Shown one piece after another: positions 26,997-36,959 of a stretch of DNA of 64,000 nt. A model generated the notes under the pieces. It ran no database searches. It was given only the letters and a program-made list of their open reading frames with translations, and had not been told where the DNA came from. Source of the stretch: DAOVXM01 sp963746255 (GTDB taxonomy: Bacteria > Chloroflexota > Anaerolineae > Anaerolineales > UBA4823). The position numbers and the translations under genes were made by a program. Position 1 is the stretch's first letter; each line of letters starts with the position of its first letter. The DNA lies in the NCBI GenBank assembly GCA_963746255.1, contig CAVVAJ010000001.1:558001-622000 (forward strand), given 5' to 3'.

Positions 26997-27126
26997 AAAA
27001 AATGAATGCGGCCAACCAATAAAAGTAAAGGAAGCGCCGCATTCACTCTGAGAGGGTTGGGGGGGGCAACCCTCAACCACATTATTACATAAAAACTAGG
27101 TGGGTGTCAAACGCGGGGATTTGTAA

Positions 27127-27414
27127 GTGCAGGAATTGGGGATTATCTTTGCGCCGGTATGCAAGAAGTGCGGCGCGATATATTTAAACGGCAACAGTGC
27201 GGTTTGCAACCGCTGCATTCGGCTGAAGGAACACGGAAAGGCGCGCGTGGATAGGCGCATACGGTTCCGCTGTGACTGTGGAGTGATGGCGGTGAACGTC
27301 ATCCTGGTGCAGGTCGGGGTAGACGAGGACCAGCAGGAGGTACGGTTGGCATTGTGCGCAGCGTGCCTGGAGGAGGAGCGACGGACGATGGCGCTGATGC
27401 GCGGGCGGAGGTGA
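27127..27414 (+). CDS. Small Cys-rich (zinc-finger-like) protein
   Basis: 95 residues with three Cys pairs: CKKCGAIYLNG, CNRCIRL and CDCGVM, plus CAACLEEERR, so two zinc knuckles are likely. GTG start at 27127 with a weak upstream GGGG. It follows the replication-like genes and is probably part of the same element. No family recognised. Confidence 0.5.
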   Translation: MQELGIIFAPVCKKCGAIYLNGNSAVCNRCIRLKEHGKARVDRRIRFRCDCGVMAVNVILVQVGVDEDQQEVRLALCAACLEEERRTMALMRGRR

Positions 27415-27692
27415 GGGAGGAATTGGGGTGGTTGAGATGATTCTTTGTGCATACCATTCACGATGGCACTGGCTACTTGCGTAATAATTTTTTAAGTGGC
27501 TGCTAAAGTGGAAAACGAGATCCTTCGCGGGCGCTCAGGATGACAAATTGGGGTGCTCAGGATTCCAAGAGCGGGAATGAGTGAAACGCTCTATTGGGAG
27601 AGAAGGGATGTTGAAGGCTGGCTAGAGTCGCTACGTTATTATCGCTATTGGCTGAGCTAGACGGGGTGTAACAACCAGAATTGACAGACCAG
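27415..27692. other. Intergenic stretch with repeat
   Basis: No supported gene. Holds the GAGATCCTTCGC-type repeat at 27517-27545; otherwise featureless to my eye. Confidence 0.4.
27517..27545. repeat. Dispersed intergenic repeat (GAGATCCTTCGC...GCTCAGGATGACA)
   Basis: Its reverse complement matches the widely seen intergenic sequence with GTCATCCTGAGCG at one end and GAAGGATCTC at the other. A diverged relative is at 2332-2358. Its function is unknown. Confidence 0.55.
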
Positions 27693-28078
27693 TTATTCCG
27701 CTTCGATCTCCGGCCAAACTAACAATAGGAACGCTACGCCCGCATGGGCGTGCGTGGGTGGGTTGGAAATACGTCCAATATAGTCATCCGGGGAGAGCGG
27801 GTCGTGCTGGTACATGCGACCATTCTCGTTTACCCGGCCGAGGTACTCATCCGGTCTGATTGCGACATGTCGATATACCTTACCGTTGCTTGAAATCAAC
27901 CCGGCCAAGATACTCATCCGGACCGAACTGCCGCTGGTAGACCTTGCCCGAATCCAATTCAACGCTGCCGATGCGATCATCCAGACCGGGGTCTGAGCGG
28001 TAGACATCACCTTTCTCATTGATATGATCCGAGAAGTTTGTCCGGCCTACCGGCACGGTGGAGATATACTTTGCTCAT
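27693..28078 (-). pseudogene. Repeat protein of YxGR-type beta-strand units, two +1 frame breaks
   Basis: ATG at 28078 behind CGGAGGC starts MSKVYLHRA. Continuing through two +1 shifts (near 28050 and 27885) gives one protein of about 126 residues with four ~20-residue units: VGRTNFSDHINEKGDVYR, IGSVELDSGKVYQRQ, EYLGRV...GKVYRHVAIRPDEYLG and RVNENGRMYQHDPLSPDDYI, each with Y, G and an aromatic or Asp at the same spacing. The second and third frames read without stops until those sites. This looks like a small beta-strand repeat protein, of unknown role. Confidence 0.55.
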
Positions 28079-28538
28079 CTTTTAAGCCTCCGTTTAAAAT
28101 AGGTCAACCATTCAAATTCAATAATATTACGCAACATGCTGCCAAGATAGTGTGATTATTCGCGTTATCTGAAAATTCAGAGCTGGCATCAGATTGTTCT
28201 GCGCCATCGTTTAATTTTACCTCATGCGGTGTAAAGTATCTCGGGGACAACGCACAAGGAGATTCGCCAATTTACGGTAGGCATGGCTCAGCGGATGCTC
28301 TTCGATGAAATACTGGGGAGTGAGGGGGGTTTCCCAATTTAGCGAGATGGGCGATGCCAAGTCAAGCTGCGCGCCTCTCAATATTCGGATTGCTTTTGCG
28401 ACTACGGCACTGTTGCGAGTGAATAGATCACGCATTCAGGAATCAGATGGGGGCAGACAAGTGAGTTGATCTTTGAATTAAGCTGCAGTGTGAAATATGC
28501 CCCTGCGATTGTTCTCCGGATGTGAGTTCCATTATTGA
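28079..28538. other. Gap with one doubtful open frame
   Basis: A 72-codon minus-strand frame at 28217-28435 has no ribosome site and no recognisable domain; I do not call it a gene. No other feature seen. Confidence 0.4.
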
Positions 28539-28697
28539 CTAACCCCCCAATATCCCGCTGAAGAGTATTATCAGACTCAATACCACGCCAAAAGCGAATG
28601 TTCCCAGAAGAAAAATGACAGCGCGTCTCATACTGCGTGTAAAAATACCAGTAATGATTCCTACTATGACGGCTAAAATTAACGCGAACCAAATCAT
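28539..28697 (-). CDS. Small two-helix membrane protein
   Basis: 52 residues, ATG at 28697 behind AAAGGA, stop TAG at 28539-28541. Two hydrophobic helices (MIWFALILAVIVGIITGIF and AVIFLLGTFAFGVVLSLIIL) with a basic turn TRSMRR between them, so the turn probably faces the cytoplasm. Typical of short membrane proteins of unknown function. It is not part of an obvious operon. Confidence 0.65.
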   Translation of the reverse strand: MIWFALILAVIVGIITGIFTRSMRRAVIFLLGTFAFGVVLSLIILFSGILGG

Positions 28698-28900
28698 CAC
28701 TTATCCTTTATACAAAATAACTTTGAACATGCAACAATAATATTTGTACCAAGTCAAAGGTTTACGCGTGGGTACAGGTTTATACAGGCAGCGATATGTC
28801 ACTATACCACCAAGCCGCCACTCGATCCACCGTTTGTTCAAGCTTATTCGAGCAAGAAGTGCGCTATGGGACCCGATCTGGATGCGATTTGCTCCCACTT

Positions 28901-30475
28901 TCACCGGGTGGCTACTTCGAAGAGGATATCTTCGAAACCAGACACATCGAGTTCTGCAGGTCTCAAGCCAAAATTCAGTGCAACCAGCAGGCGTTCAGCG
29001 GCGGACTCCCGTCGGTATGCCAGCACATCCTGGGATCCATAGCCCTCTTTGAGCAGTGTCAAGCGGCCTTCTGGCAGGGCAGGGTGGTCGCGCCGCAAAG
29101 CAAGCAGCGCCTTGTACGTACTCAGCAGCGAGCCAGTGTCGGCCTGCTGTATAGCAACATTTTCAGCGGTATGGTCATCTTGCACCGGCAGCCAAGGGGA
29201 TACCTCATCCGGACAGAAGCCAGCATTTAAGGTCCCATCCCACTGCATGGGCGTCCGGCAGCCATCGCGGTTCACGTATATACCCAATGCTTTCAACAAC
29301 CACTCAGGCACCCAGGCGTAGCGCTGACCTAACGGATCCAAGGCGTTCCGGGCAGGGATCTGAGCATCGAGCATCCCGATCTCCTCGCCGTAATACACAA
29401 CCGGTACTCCACGCACTGTAAGCTGCAGTGTGGCCAACAATTTCAGCCCCTCCAATCCAATCCCCAGCTTAGAGCGCACCCGTTTCTGATCGTGGTTGCC
29501 GAACACGTACACTGGTAGAAATGGAGCAGGGTAATCCCGTTCATAGCATTCGATCAGCCTGCGGAAGTATGCTGCTTGCCAGCGAGGTTTCAGCGTATCC
29601 CACAGGAAAACCAGGTTCAGCCCATCGCCCTGCTCCCCCATGTAGCGTTTCAGCGTCTTCATATCACCGAATACTTCACCGATCAGCATCCGTTTGGGGG
29701 TGCAACCGTCAACCAGTTTTCGCAGTGCCTTGGCAAGCTGGAAGGTTTCAGGTTGGTTTAGATTATATTTCCAGGCTTGGAAGAAACCACCCCCGTGCTC
29801 GTCATCCGGCAACAGCCACCTAGACCATGGGTTGTCGCGCAGCTGAACGTCTTTGTAGACCGCGTGGAAGATATCCAAGCGGAAGCCATCGACACCTTTG
29901 TCCAACCAGAACTGGACGACATCAAACATGGCTTGCTGGACGTGCGGGTTGCGCCAATTCAGGTCCGGCTGGAATGGCAAGAAGCTCGCCAGGTACCACT
30001 GCTGTGTTGCGGCATCGTACTGCCAGGCGGAGCCGCCCGGGATTGCCTTCCAATTGTTCGGGGGGCGATCTTTGCGACCATCCCGCCAGATATACCAATC
30101 ACGCTTGGTGGCCTCGCGACCGGTGCGTGAATCGACAAACCAGGGGTGCTCACTCGAGGTGTGGTTTAGCACCAAGTCAAAAACCACCCGCATCCCGCGC
30201 TGGTGGATACCCTGGATAAGTTCATCCACGTCTGCCAGCGTGCCGTAATCAGCAGCCACCCCGTAATAATTGCTGACATCGTAGCCAAAGTCAGCCTGCG
30301 GGCTGGAGAAGAAGGGTGAAAACCAGATGGTATCAAAACCCAGCTCCTGGATATAGTCTAAGCGCTGGATGATCCCTCGCAGGTCACCGATACCATCACC
30401 GTTCGAGTCCTGGAATGAGCGCGGGTAGATTTGGTAGATGGTCGTGCGCTGCCACCAATTGTGCTCAGTGTCCAT
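28901..30475 (-). CDS. GH13 alpha-glucosidase (oligo-1,6-glucosidase/maltase type)
   Basis: A 524-residue glycoside hydrolase family 13 enzyme. Conserved regions are all visible: YQIYPRSFQDSNGDGIGDL (residues 15-33, typical of alpha-glucosidases), DLVLNHTS, the nucleophile region GFRLDIFHA (Asp), the acid/base in IGEVFGD (Glu), and FGNHDQKR (stabilising Asp). Length fits oligo-1,6-glucosidases. It hydrolyses alpha-1,4 and/or alpha-1,6 bonds of short malto-oligosaccharides in the cytoplasm (no signal peptide). It is alone, with no sugar transporter beside it. Confidence 0.93.
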   Translation of the reverse strand: MDTEHNWWQRTTIYQIYPRSFQDSNGDGIGDLRGIIQRLDYIQELGFDTIWFSPFFSSPQADFGYDVSNYYGVAADYGTLADVDELIQGIHQRGMRVVFDLVLNHTSSEHPWFVDSRTGREATKRDWYIWRDGRKDRPPNNWKAIPGGSAWQYDAATQQWYLASFLPFQPDLNWRNPHVQQAMFDVVQFWLDKGVDGFRLDIFHAVYKDVQLRDNPWSRWLLPDDEHGGGFFQAWKYNLNQPETFQLAKALRKLVDGCTPKRMLIGEVFGDMKTLKRYMGEQGDGLNLVFLWDTLKPRWQAAYFRRLIECYERDYPAPFLPVYVFGNHDQKRVRSKLGIGLEGLKLLATLQLTVRGVPVVYYGEEIGMLDAQIPARNALDPLGQRYAWVPEWLLKALGIYVNRDGCRTPMQWDGTLNAGFCPDEVSPWLPVQDDHTAENVAIQQADTGSLLSTYKALLALRRDHPALPEGRLTLLKEGYGSQDVLAYRRESAAERLLVALNFGLRPAELDVSGFEDILFEVATR

Positions 30476-30790
30476 AGCTGCCGTCCTTATTTCAACCTAG
30501 ATGTAAATTTGGTGCCATTCACCATTACTGGTGTTCCGTCAAAGCGATTTGTCTAGTATGAATTGAGTACGAATGGAGGACTTACATATTATATCCGTCA
30601 AGGTACCATCCAATACCCAGCTTCACGGATACCCGGCATATAACTGGCATCCTGTATAATGGGAATATGATTATCACGTGCAAGACCTACACCCAACAGC
30701 TGAAGTAGGGAACTTTTCTCACGTGTGCAGCGTCTACCGGGTAAAGCATTCAACCCGCACATTGGCGACCTTGTTAGGAGGGCTCCAGTC
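30476..30790. other. Promoter gap between GH13 and macroglobulin genes
   Basis: Divergent intergenic region of 315 bp. No repeat or strong promoter pair recognised; a GGAGGG site lies 8 bp ahead of the macroglobulin start. Confidence 0.4.
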
Positions 30791-33700
30791 ATGGATCAAG
30801 ATAAACCGAAAGGCATCAAACGCTATCGAACGCCGCTACTCATCGCCGGATCAGTGCTCATCGTGGGAGTGCTCATCGTGGGAGCGCTCAGCCTCCTACT
30901 TTTCCAAGTCATCAACAGATCCAGGAGTACAGCAGTGACTGACGGCCGCAGCAATCCGGTCTATGTCAGCGGAGAAGATACTGATTCAAGCAGCACCCAA
31001 TCTCCGGTTGACCTGCCACCCCGTAAACCGGTCCAGCTCAGCATCGGGCAAGCCAAGCCTATACGGATGGATCCCGTCCTGCCGCTAGCTGGCGAACCGC
31101 TCCCGACCGAAGAAGTCGAACGCATCCTCGCCCGCCTGCCTAATTTAATCATGGAACCGCAGGACCAGCTTGAGTTTAACCTGCCGGCCGAACCCATCCC
31201 GCCCCCACGCCCGGGTGAGACCATCCAGGGTGATTTCCCTCCGTCCCCAAGCGACGCCGTCATACCACCAGTTGACGCAGGCCCGCTCGAAGTGCTGCGC
31301 TTCTCACCGGAAGGGGAGATCCCATTGGCACCATTTATCAACATCACATTCAACCAACCGATGGTACCACTTACCAGCCTGGAAGACCTAGCTGCCGAAG
31401 AAGTACCGGTCATCGTTGAACCAGCCATACCCGGCACCTGGCGCTGGTTGGGTACGAAGACGCTCAACTTCGAGCATGATTCAACTCAAATCGACCGCCT
31501 GCCGAAGGCTACCGAATACCAGGTGACCATCCCCTCCGGCACGACTTCGGCGACCGGCGGCGTCTTGACAGAGAGTGTCCAGTGGACTTTCACGACCCCA
31601 CCACCGCAAATCACACACAAATACCCTTCCGACATCCCCCAACCGCGCGAACCGCTGATCTTCATCCATTTCGACCAGCGGATTGATCCGCGCGCGGTAC
31701 TTACAACAGTGCAGCTCTCAGCAACCGGCGCCCCAATCGCAACCCGCTTAGCGACAGCCGATGAAATCAAGACCAATGAAGCCATCAGCCGCTTGGTAGA
31801 TGGCGCGAAAACAGACCGCTACCTGGTCTTCCGATCCCAAGAACCGCTGCCCACCGACACCACTTTCTCCGTTCACGTAGGTCCCGGCACACCATCTGCT
31901 GAAGGACCGCTGGTCACTGAAGAAATGGAGTCATTCTCTTTCCGCACTTATGCACCTTTGCGAATTAGTGAACACGGCTGCCAGTGGTACGATGACGTGT
32001 GTCGTCCCCTCATCCCATTGTTTATTAGGTTCAACAACCCATTGGACATCGACGCTTATGACGACAGTCTGCTCACCGTCCAACCATCAATCCCGGGTGC
32101 CACGGTTAACATCTTCGGCGATACGCTCCAGATCCGGGGCGCGACGGAAGGCCAGACGACCTATCGCATCACCGTCGATGCTGCCATAAAGGATATTTTC
32201 GGACAAACGCTGGGGAAAGACGAGACGCTTACCTTCCGGATCGGCCCCGCTGAGCCTTTCCTGACTGGACCTGATCAAACCTTGGTCACCTTAGATCCAG
32301 CAGCTGAAAAACCCACGTACTCGGTCTACACCATCAACTACAACAAACTGGATGTCAAGATTTACGCGGTCCAACCATCCGATTGGCCGGATTATATGCT
32401 CTACCTGCAGGAAGGTTACCGCCAAGACCCACCCCCACGCCCACCGGGCAACTTGGTATATGACGAAGCAGTGCCAGTTGAATCGCCCAGCGATGTACTG
32501 ACCGAAGTACCAATCGACCTCAGCCAGGTGATGGATGGCGAATACGGCCATTACATCATCATCGTGGAGCCATCGCGGGGTTTGAGCTTCTTTAATCCTG
32601 ACCGCGACCGCTACCGGGTGCAATCTTGGGTGCAGATAACTGATATTGGATTGGATGCATTTGTCGACCACTCGGAGATGTTTGTCTGGGGGACCGACCT
32701 GCTAAGCGGAGAACCCCTGGCAGGGTTAACTGTAGAAGGCTACCCGCGCGGTTTGAGCCAGTCCACCGATGCCAGCGGCATGGTCCGTTTCGATTTACCC
32801 GCAAGTGGGGTCAGCTATTTAGTCGGCCGTTCAGGCGCTGACCAAGCCTTACTGCCCGAATCTACTCAGCCCTGGAGCGATGGCGGATGGCAGCGCCGCT
32901 CTGTAGATGATGAATTGATCTGGTATGTCATCGATGACCGCCAGATGTACCGCCCGGGCGAACAAGTACATATCAAAGGCTGGCTGCGGCGAATGGGCGG
33001 TCGGCAGAATGGCGATGTGAGCTTGCCCGGGGCAGGATTGACTGAAGTCAGCTATTCTATCATCGGCCCCCAGGGCAACGAACTTGGTACCGGTCGGGTG
33101 GATCTCAACGCTTTATCAGGCTTCGACTTTGTGATCGATATTCCGGAGAACGTCAATCTCGGTTATGCCCAGCTGGTAATGAATGCGCATGGTGACCTGT
33201 CCGGAATGTATGGAACCACATTCTCGCACAGCTTCCAGATCCAAGAATTCCGACGACCCGAATTTGAGGTAATTGCCCGCAACGAGACAACCGGGCCTTA
33301 CTTTGTTGACGAGTATGCCATCCTAGCGGTGAGCGCCAATTACTACGCCGGCGGTCCGCTGCCCAACGCGGAGGTTGAATGGGGTGTCAGCACCTCACCC
33401 ACCAACTACCAACCACCAAACTGGTCAGACTATAACTTTGGTATTTGGGAGCCATGGTGGTGGTACTATTCGCCGCGTGTCTCATATGAGGTTGAGAGCT
33501 TCGGACCGTATTGGCCAGGCAGTGAAACTGCTGAATATGAAACATTCTCAGGTGTTACGGATGCTGCTGGTGAGCACTTCCTGCGGCTTGATTTCGATCC
33601 CTACGAGACACCACGCCCTTACAGCGTGCTGGCGGAAGCGACAGTCTTTGATGTCAACCGTCAAGCCTGGACGGGCACCACCAGCGCGCTGGTACACCCC

Positions 33701-36700
33701 GGAAAATACTACGTTGGTATGCGATCCGCACGCACTTTCGTCCAGCGCGGCGACCCGCTCGAGATTGACTTCATAGTGACGGATATCGACGGCAATCCCA
33801 TCAGCGACCAATTGATCCAAGTCAGTACAGCACGCCTGGAATGGAAGTACCAAAAAGGCGACTGGCAAGAAGTGGAAGCCGATGTACAGGAATGCCAGAT
33901 AGGCTCGCAAGAAGAACCGGTCAGCTGTACTTTTACGACCGAAATCGGTGGTAAGTACCAGATCACTGCCCAGGTGAGCGACCAGGAAGGGCGCCCGAAC
34001 ATGAGCCAGTTTACCCGCTGGGTCAGCGGTGGCAAACAAAAACCAGCGCGTAATGTCGAACAAGAAGATGTCACGCTGATCCCCGACAAAGAGTCCTACC
34101 AACCAGGGGATGTGGCCGAAGTGCTGGTGCAATCACCGTTCAGTCCAGCTGAGGGATTGCTGACTGTTACACGCAGTGGGGTGCTCTACACCGAGCGCTT
34201 CCAATTGGAGGATGGCAGCTACACAATACGTATCCCTATCAATGAGGAGTACATCCCGAACCTGCACATACAGGTTGACCTGGTTGGGTCTGCCCCACGA
34301 TTAAGCGATAACGGTGAACCAATCGAAGATATCCCACCACGACCAGCCTACGCGCTCGGATCGCTTACCCTAGATGTGCCACCGCTCGTGCGAACCTTGG
34401 AGCTGGAACTTACTCCACAGGATACCGAACTTGAACCAGGCGGTACGACAACCCTTGACCTGCAGCTCAATGACAGTCGCGGCGAACCCGTATCCGGCGC
34501 AGAGCTGGCAGTCATCGTCGTCGATGAAGCCATCCTGGCGCTCACCGACTACCAGCTGCCTGATCCAGTCTCGGTCTTCTACCACCCGCGCTCTTCCGAC
34601 CTGCGGTCATGGTATGCCCGCAGCAGTATCGTGCTTGTCGATCCGCTCGCATTAGCGGCAGGTGCAAACGATATGGCCGCGCGGATGAGTGCGACCCAGG
34701 TCCAGAAAGACATGGTCTTCGAAGGCGAAGCTATGGAAGAAGCGCCCGCGATGGAAGCACCTGCTCCAGCGATGGGAGGAAGTGCAGCCCAACCTGAACC
34801 AATCCGTATGCGCAGCGATTTCAACCCGCTGGCAACCTTTGCACCAGAAGTACGCACGGACAGCTCTGGACGCGCCGCAGTGGAAATCAAGCTGCCTGAC
34901 AATTTAACTCGCTACCGCATTATGGTGGTTGCCGTGGATGATGGGAACCAGTTTGGTTCAGCCGAATCCAACATAACCGCTCGTTTACCGCTGATGGTTC
35001 GGCCATCCGCCCCACGCTTCCTCAATTTTGGGGACCGCTTTGAGCTGCCCGTCGTCGTCCAGAACCAGACCGATGAAGACCTTGCGGTTGATGTAGTTGT
35101 GCGGGCAAGCAACTTGATCCTGACGGGCAGTGGTGGAAAACGGATTACCGTCCCAGCTAATGACAGGGTGGAAGTACGGTTCGCCGCTGAGACCGACGAA
35201 GTTGGCACCGTAAGGCTGCAAGTAGCTGCTGTCGCCGGAGAGTTCGCCGATGCAGCAACGCTAGAGCTGCCGGTTTATACACCGGCTACGACGGAAGCAT
35301 TTGCGACTTACGGGGTGATCGATGACGGCGCCATCGCCCAACCGGTCACAACCCCAAGCGATGTCTATCCGCAGTTTGGTGGATTGGAAGTCACCAGTTC
35401 GTCAACCGCACTGCACGCGCTAAGCGAGGCTGTCTTGTACTTAACCTCTTACCCATTTGAGTGCAGCGAGCAGCTCGCCGCGCGTATATTGGGTGTCGCG
35501 GCGCTACGGGATGTGCTGAGTGCTTTCTCGGCGCCCGGACTGCCCTCACCGGAAGAGATGGAAGCGGCAGTCGCCCGGGATATCGAAACGCTCGCCGGAC
35601 TGCAAAACTATGATGGCGGATTCCCTTACTGGCAGCGCGGGCGCGACTCTATCCCCTATAACAGCATCCATGTCGCCCATGCATTACAGATGGCTGAGGT
35701 GAAAGGCTATCCGGTGCCGGATGACATGAAATACATGGTGCTGGAATACCTGCGCTATATCGAGGATTACTACCCTTACTGGTACAGCACACCCACTCGC
35801 CAGACACTCAGCGCCTATGCCTTGTATGTACGCGACCTGATGGGAGACACCGACCTCGCTAAAGCCCAAAACTTGCTGGATGAGGCTGGCAGCGTGGACA
35901 AGCTATCGTTCGAAGCGCTTGGGTGGCTCTGGATGGTCTTGGTAGATGACCCCGCCTCGGCAGGAGAAGTGGACGAGATCCGCAGCTATATAAACAACCG
36001 GGTGGTCGAAACTGCCGGTGCGGCCAATTTCACGACCTCATATAATGAGCAAGACTACCTGCTGCTGCGCTCCAACCGCCGGATTGACGCCATCCTGCTG
36101 GATGCTTATATCATTGACGATCCCGACCACGATCTCATCCCAAAACTGGTCAATGGGCTGCTGGCGCACCGCACCCAGGGGCGCTGGGGCAACACGCAGG
36201 AAAATGTTTTTGTCTTGCTGGCCTTGGACCGCTACTTCAATACCTATGAGGCACAGACACCAGATTTTGTCGCCCGGCTCTGGCTCGGAGAGACGTATGC
36301 GGGAGAGTATGAATTCTCGGGCTACTCGAACGAACGAGCTGAGGTCATCATCCCGATGAGCTATTTGATGGATAGCGAAGAAACCACTCAAGACCTTATC
36401 CTGCAGAAGGATGGCACCGGGCGGCTGTACTACCGCCTGGGGATGCGCTATGCTCCCACCGACCTAAAGCTTGACCCGCTCGAGATGGGTTTCGTTGTCG
36501 AAAGACATTACGAAGCCATTGACGATCCGGAAGATGTCTACCGAGCCGAAGACGGGACCTGGCATATCAAAGCTGGCGCCCGGGTGCGGGTGCGGCTGAA
36601 AATGGTGGCAGACAACCGCCGCTACCATGTCGCACTGGTGGATCCGCTGCCGGCTGGGTTGGAGATCGTCAACCCTGACCTGGCTGTTTCCGGCAGCCTG

Positions 36701-36952
36701 CCGCAAGACCCCGACAGCCCAGACTACCGCTATGGATGGTGGTGGTGGGGCACCTGGTACGAACATCAGAACATGCGCGACGAACGCGCCGAAGCGTTCA
36801 CATCCCTGCTCTGGGATGGTGTGTATGACTACAACTACATCGCACGGGCAACCACCCCCGGCACATTTATCGTGCCGCCAGCAAAAGCTGAAGAGATGTA
36901 CTCCCCCGAGGTATTCGGCCGCTCGAGCAGCGATTGGGTTATCGTAGAGTAA
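30791..36952 (+). CDS. Bacterial alpha-2-macroglobulin family protein
   Basis: 2053 residues, one of the longest genes here and fully open. Start at ATG 30791 behind GGAGGG. An N-terminal membrane anchor (LLIAGSVLIVGVLIVGALSL) leads into successive beta-sandwich MG domains; a bait-like, flexible region rich in Ala/Pro/Met (EEAPAMEAPAPAMGG) precedes the thioester domain. The thioester motif CSEQ (Cys near residue 1558, in YPFECSEQLAARILG) has the CxEQ form. The C-terminal part contains a helical toroid domain and a receptor-binding-like end. Such proteins trap proteases at the cell envelope. It lacks the usual partner PBP1C next door. Confidence 0.9.
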   Translation: MDQDKPKGIKRYRTPLLIAGSVLIVGVLIVGALSLLLFQVINRSRSTAVTDGRSNPVYVSGEDTDSSSTQSPVDLPPRKPVQLSIGQAKPIRMDPVLPLAGEPLPTEEVERILARLPNLIMEPQDQLEFNLPAEPIPPPRPGETIQGDFPPSPSDAVIPPVDAGPLEVLRFSPEGEIPLAPFINITFNQPMVPLTSLEDLAAEEVPVIVEPAIPGTWRWLGTKTLNFEHDSTQIDRLPKATEYQVTIPSGTTSATGGVLTESVQWTFTTPPPQITHKYPSDIPQPREPLIFIHFDQRIDPRAVLTTVQLSATGAPIATRLATADEIKTNEAISRLVDGAKTDRYLVFRSQEPLPTDTTFSVHVGPGTPSAEGPLVTEEMESFSFRTYAPLRISEHGCQWYDDVCRPLIPLFIRFNNPLDIDAYDDSLLTVQPSIPGATVNIFGDTLQIRGATEGQTTYRITVDAAIKDIFGQTLGKDETLTFRIGPAEPFLTGPDQTLVTLDPAAEKPTYSVYTINYNKLDVKIYAVQPSDWPDYMLYLQEGYRQDPPPRPPGNLVYDEAVPVESPSDVLTEVPIDLSQVMDGEYGHYIIIVEPSRGLSFFNPDRDRYRVQSWVQITDIGLDAFVDHSEMFVWGTDLLSGEPLAGLTVEGYPRGLSQSTDASGMVRFDLPASGVSYLVGRSGADQALLPESTQPWSDGGWQRRSVDDELIWYVIDDRQMYRPGEQVHIKGWLRRMGGRQNGDVSLPGAGLTEVSYSIIGPQGNELGTGRVDLNALSGFDFVIDIPENVNLGYAQLVMNAHGDLSGMYGTTFSHSFQIQEFRRPEFEVIARNETTGPYFVDEYAILAVSANYYAGGPLPNAEVEWGVSTSPTNYQPPNWSDYNFGIWEPWWWYYSPRVSYEVESFGPYWPGSETAEYETFSGVTDAAGEHFLRLDFDPYETPRPYSVLAEATVFDVNRQAWTGTTSALVHPGKYYVGMRSARTFVQRGDPLEIDFIVTDIDGNPISDQLIQVSTARLEWKYQKGDWQEVEADVQECQIGSQEEPVSCTFTTEIGGKYQITAQVSDQEGRPNMSQFTRWVSGGKQKPARNVEQEDVTLIPDKESYQPGDVAEVLVQSPFSPAEGLLTVTRSGVLYTERFQLEDGSYTIRIPINEEYIPNLHIQVDLVGSAPRLSDNGEPIEDIPPRPAYALGSLTLDVPPLVRTLELELTPQDTELEPGGTTTLDLQLNDSRGEPVSGAELAVIVVDEAILALTDYQLPDPVSVFYHPRSSDLRSWYARSSIVLVDPLALAAGANDMAARMSATQVQKDMVFEGEAMEEAPAMEAPAPAMGGSAAQPEPIRMRSDFNPLATFAPEVRTDSSGRAAVEIKLPDNLTRYRIMVVAVDDGNQFGSAESNITARLPLMVRPSAPRFLNFGDRFELPVVVQNQTDEDLAVDVVVRASNLILTGSGGKRITVPANDRVEVRFAAETDEVGTVRLQVAAVAGEFADAATLELPVYTPATTEAFATYGVIDDGAIAQPVTTPSDVYPQFGGLEVTSSSTALHALSEAVLYLTSYPFECSEQLAARILGVAALRDVLSAFSAPGLPSPEEMEAAVARDIETLAGLQNYDGGFPYWQRGRDSIPYNSIHVAHALQMAEVKGYPVPDDMKYMVLEYLRYIEDYYPYWYSTPTRQTLSAYALYVRDLMGDTDLAKAQNLLDEAGSVDKLSFEALGWLWMVLVDDPASAGEVDEIRSYINNRVVETAGAANFTTSYNEQDYLLLRSNRRIDAILLDAYIIDDPDHDLIPKLVNGLLAHRTQGRWGNTQENVFVLLALDRYFNTYEAQTPDFVARLWLGETYAGEYEFSGYSNERAEVIIPMSYLMDSEETTQDLILQKDGTGRLYYRLGMRYAPTDLKLDPLEMGFVVERHYEAIDDPEDVYRAEDGTWHIKAGARVRVRLKMVADNRRYHVALVDPLPAGLEIVNPDLAVSGSLPQDPDSPDYRYGWWWWGTWYEHQNMRDERAEAFTSLLWDGVYDYNYIARATTPGTFIVPPAKAEEMYSPEVFGRSSSDWVIVE

Positions 36953-36959
36953 TCATAAA

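Noticed and set aside
28217..28435. A 72-codon minus-strand frame
   Set aside because: No ribosome site, no recognised domain; not supported as a gene.
33548..34132. Long antisense open frame in the macroglobulin gene
   Set aside because: Lies wholly inside a strongly supported coding frame and shows no domain.
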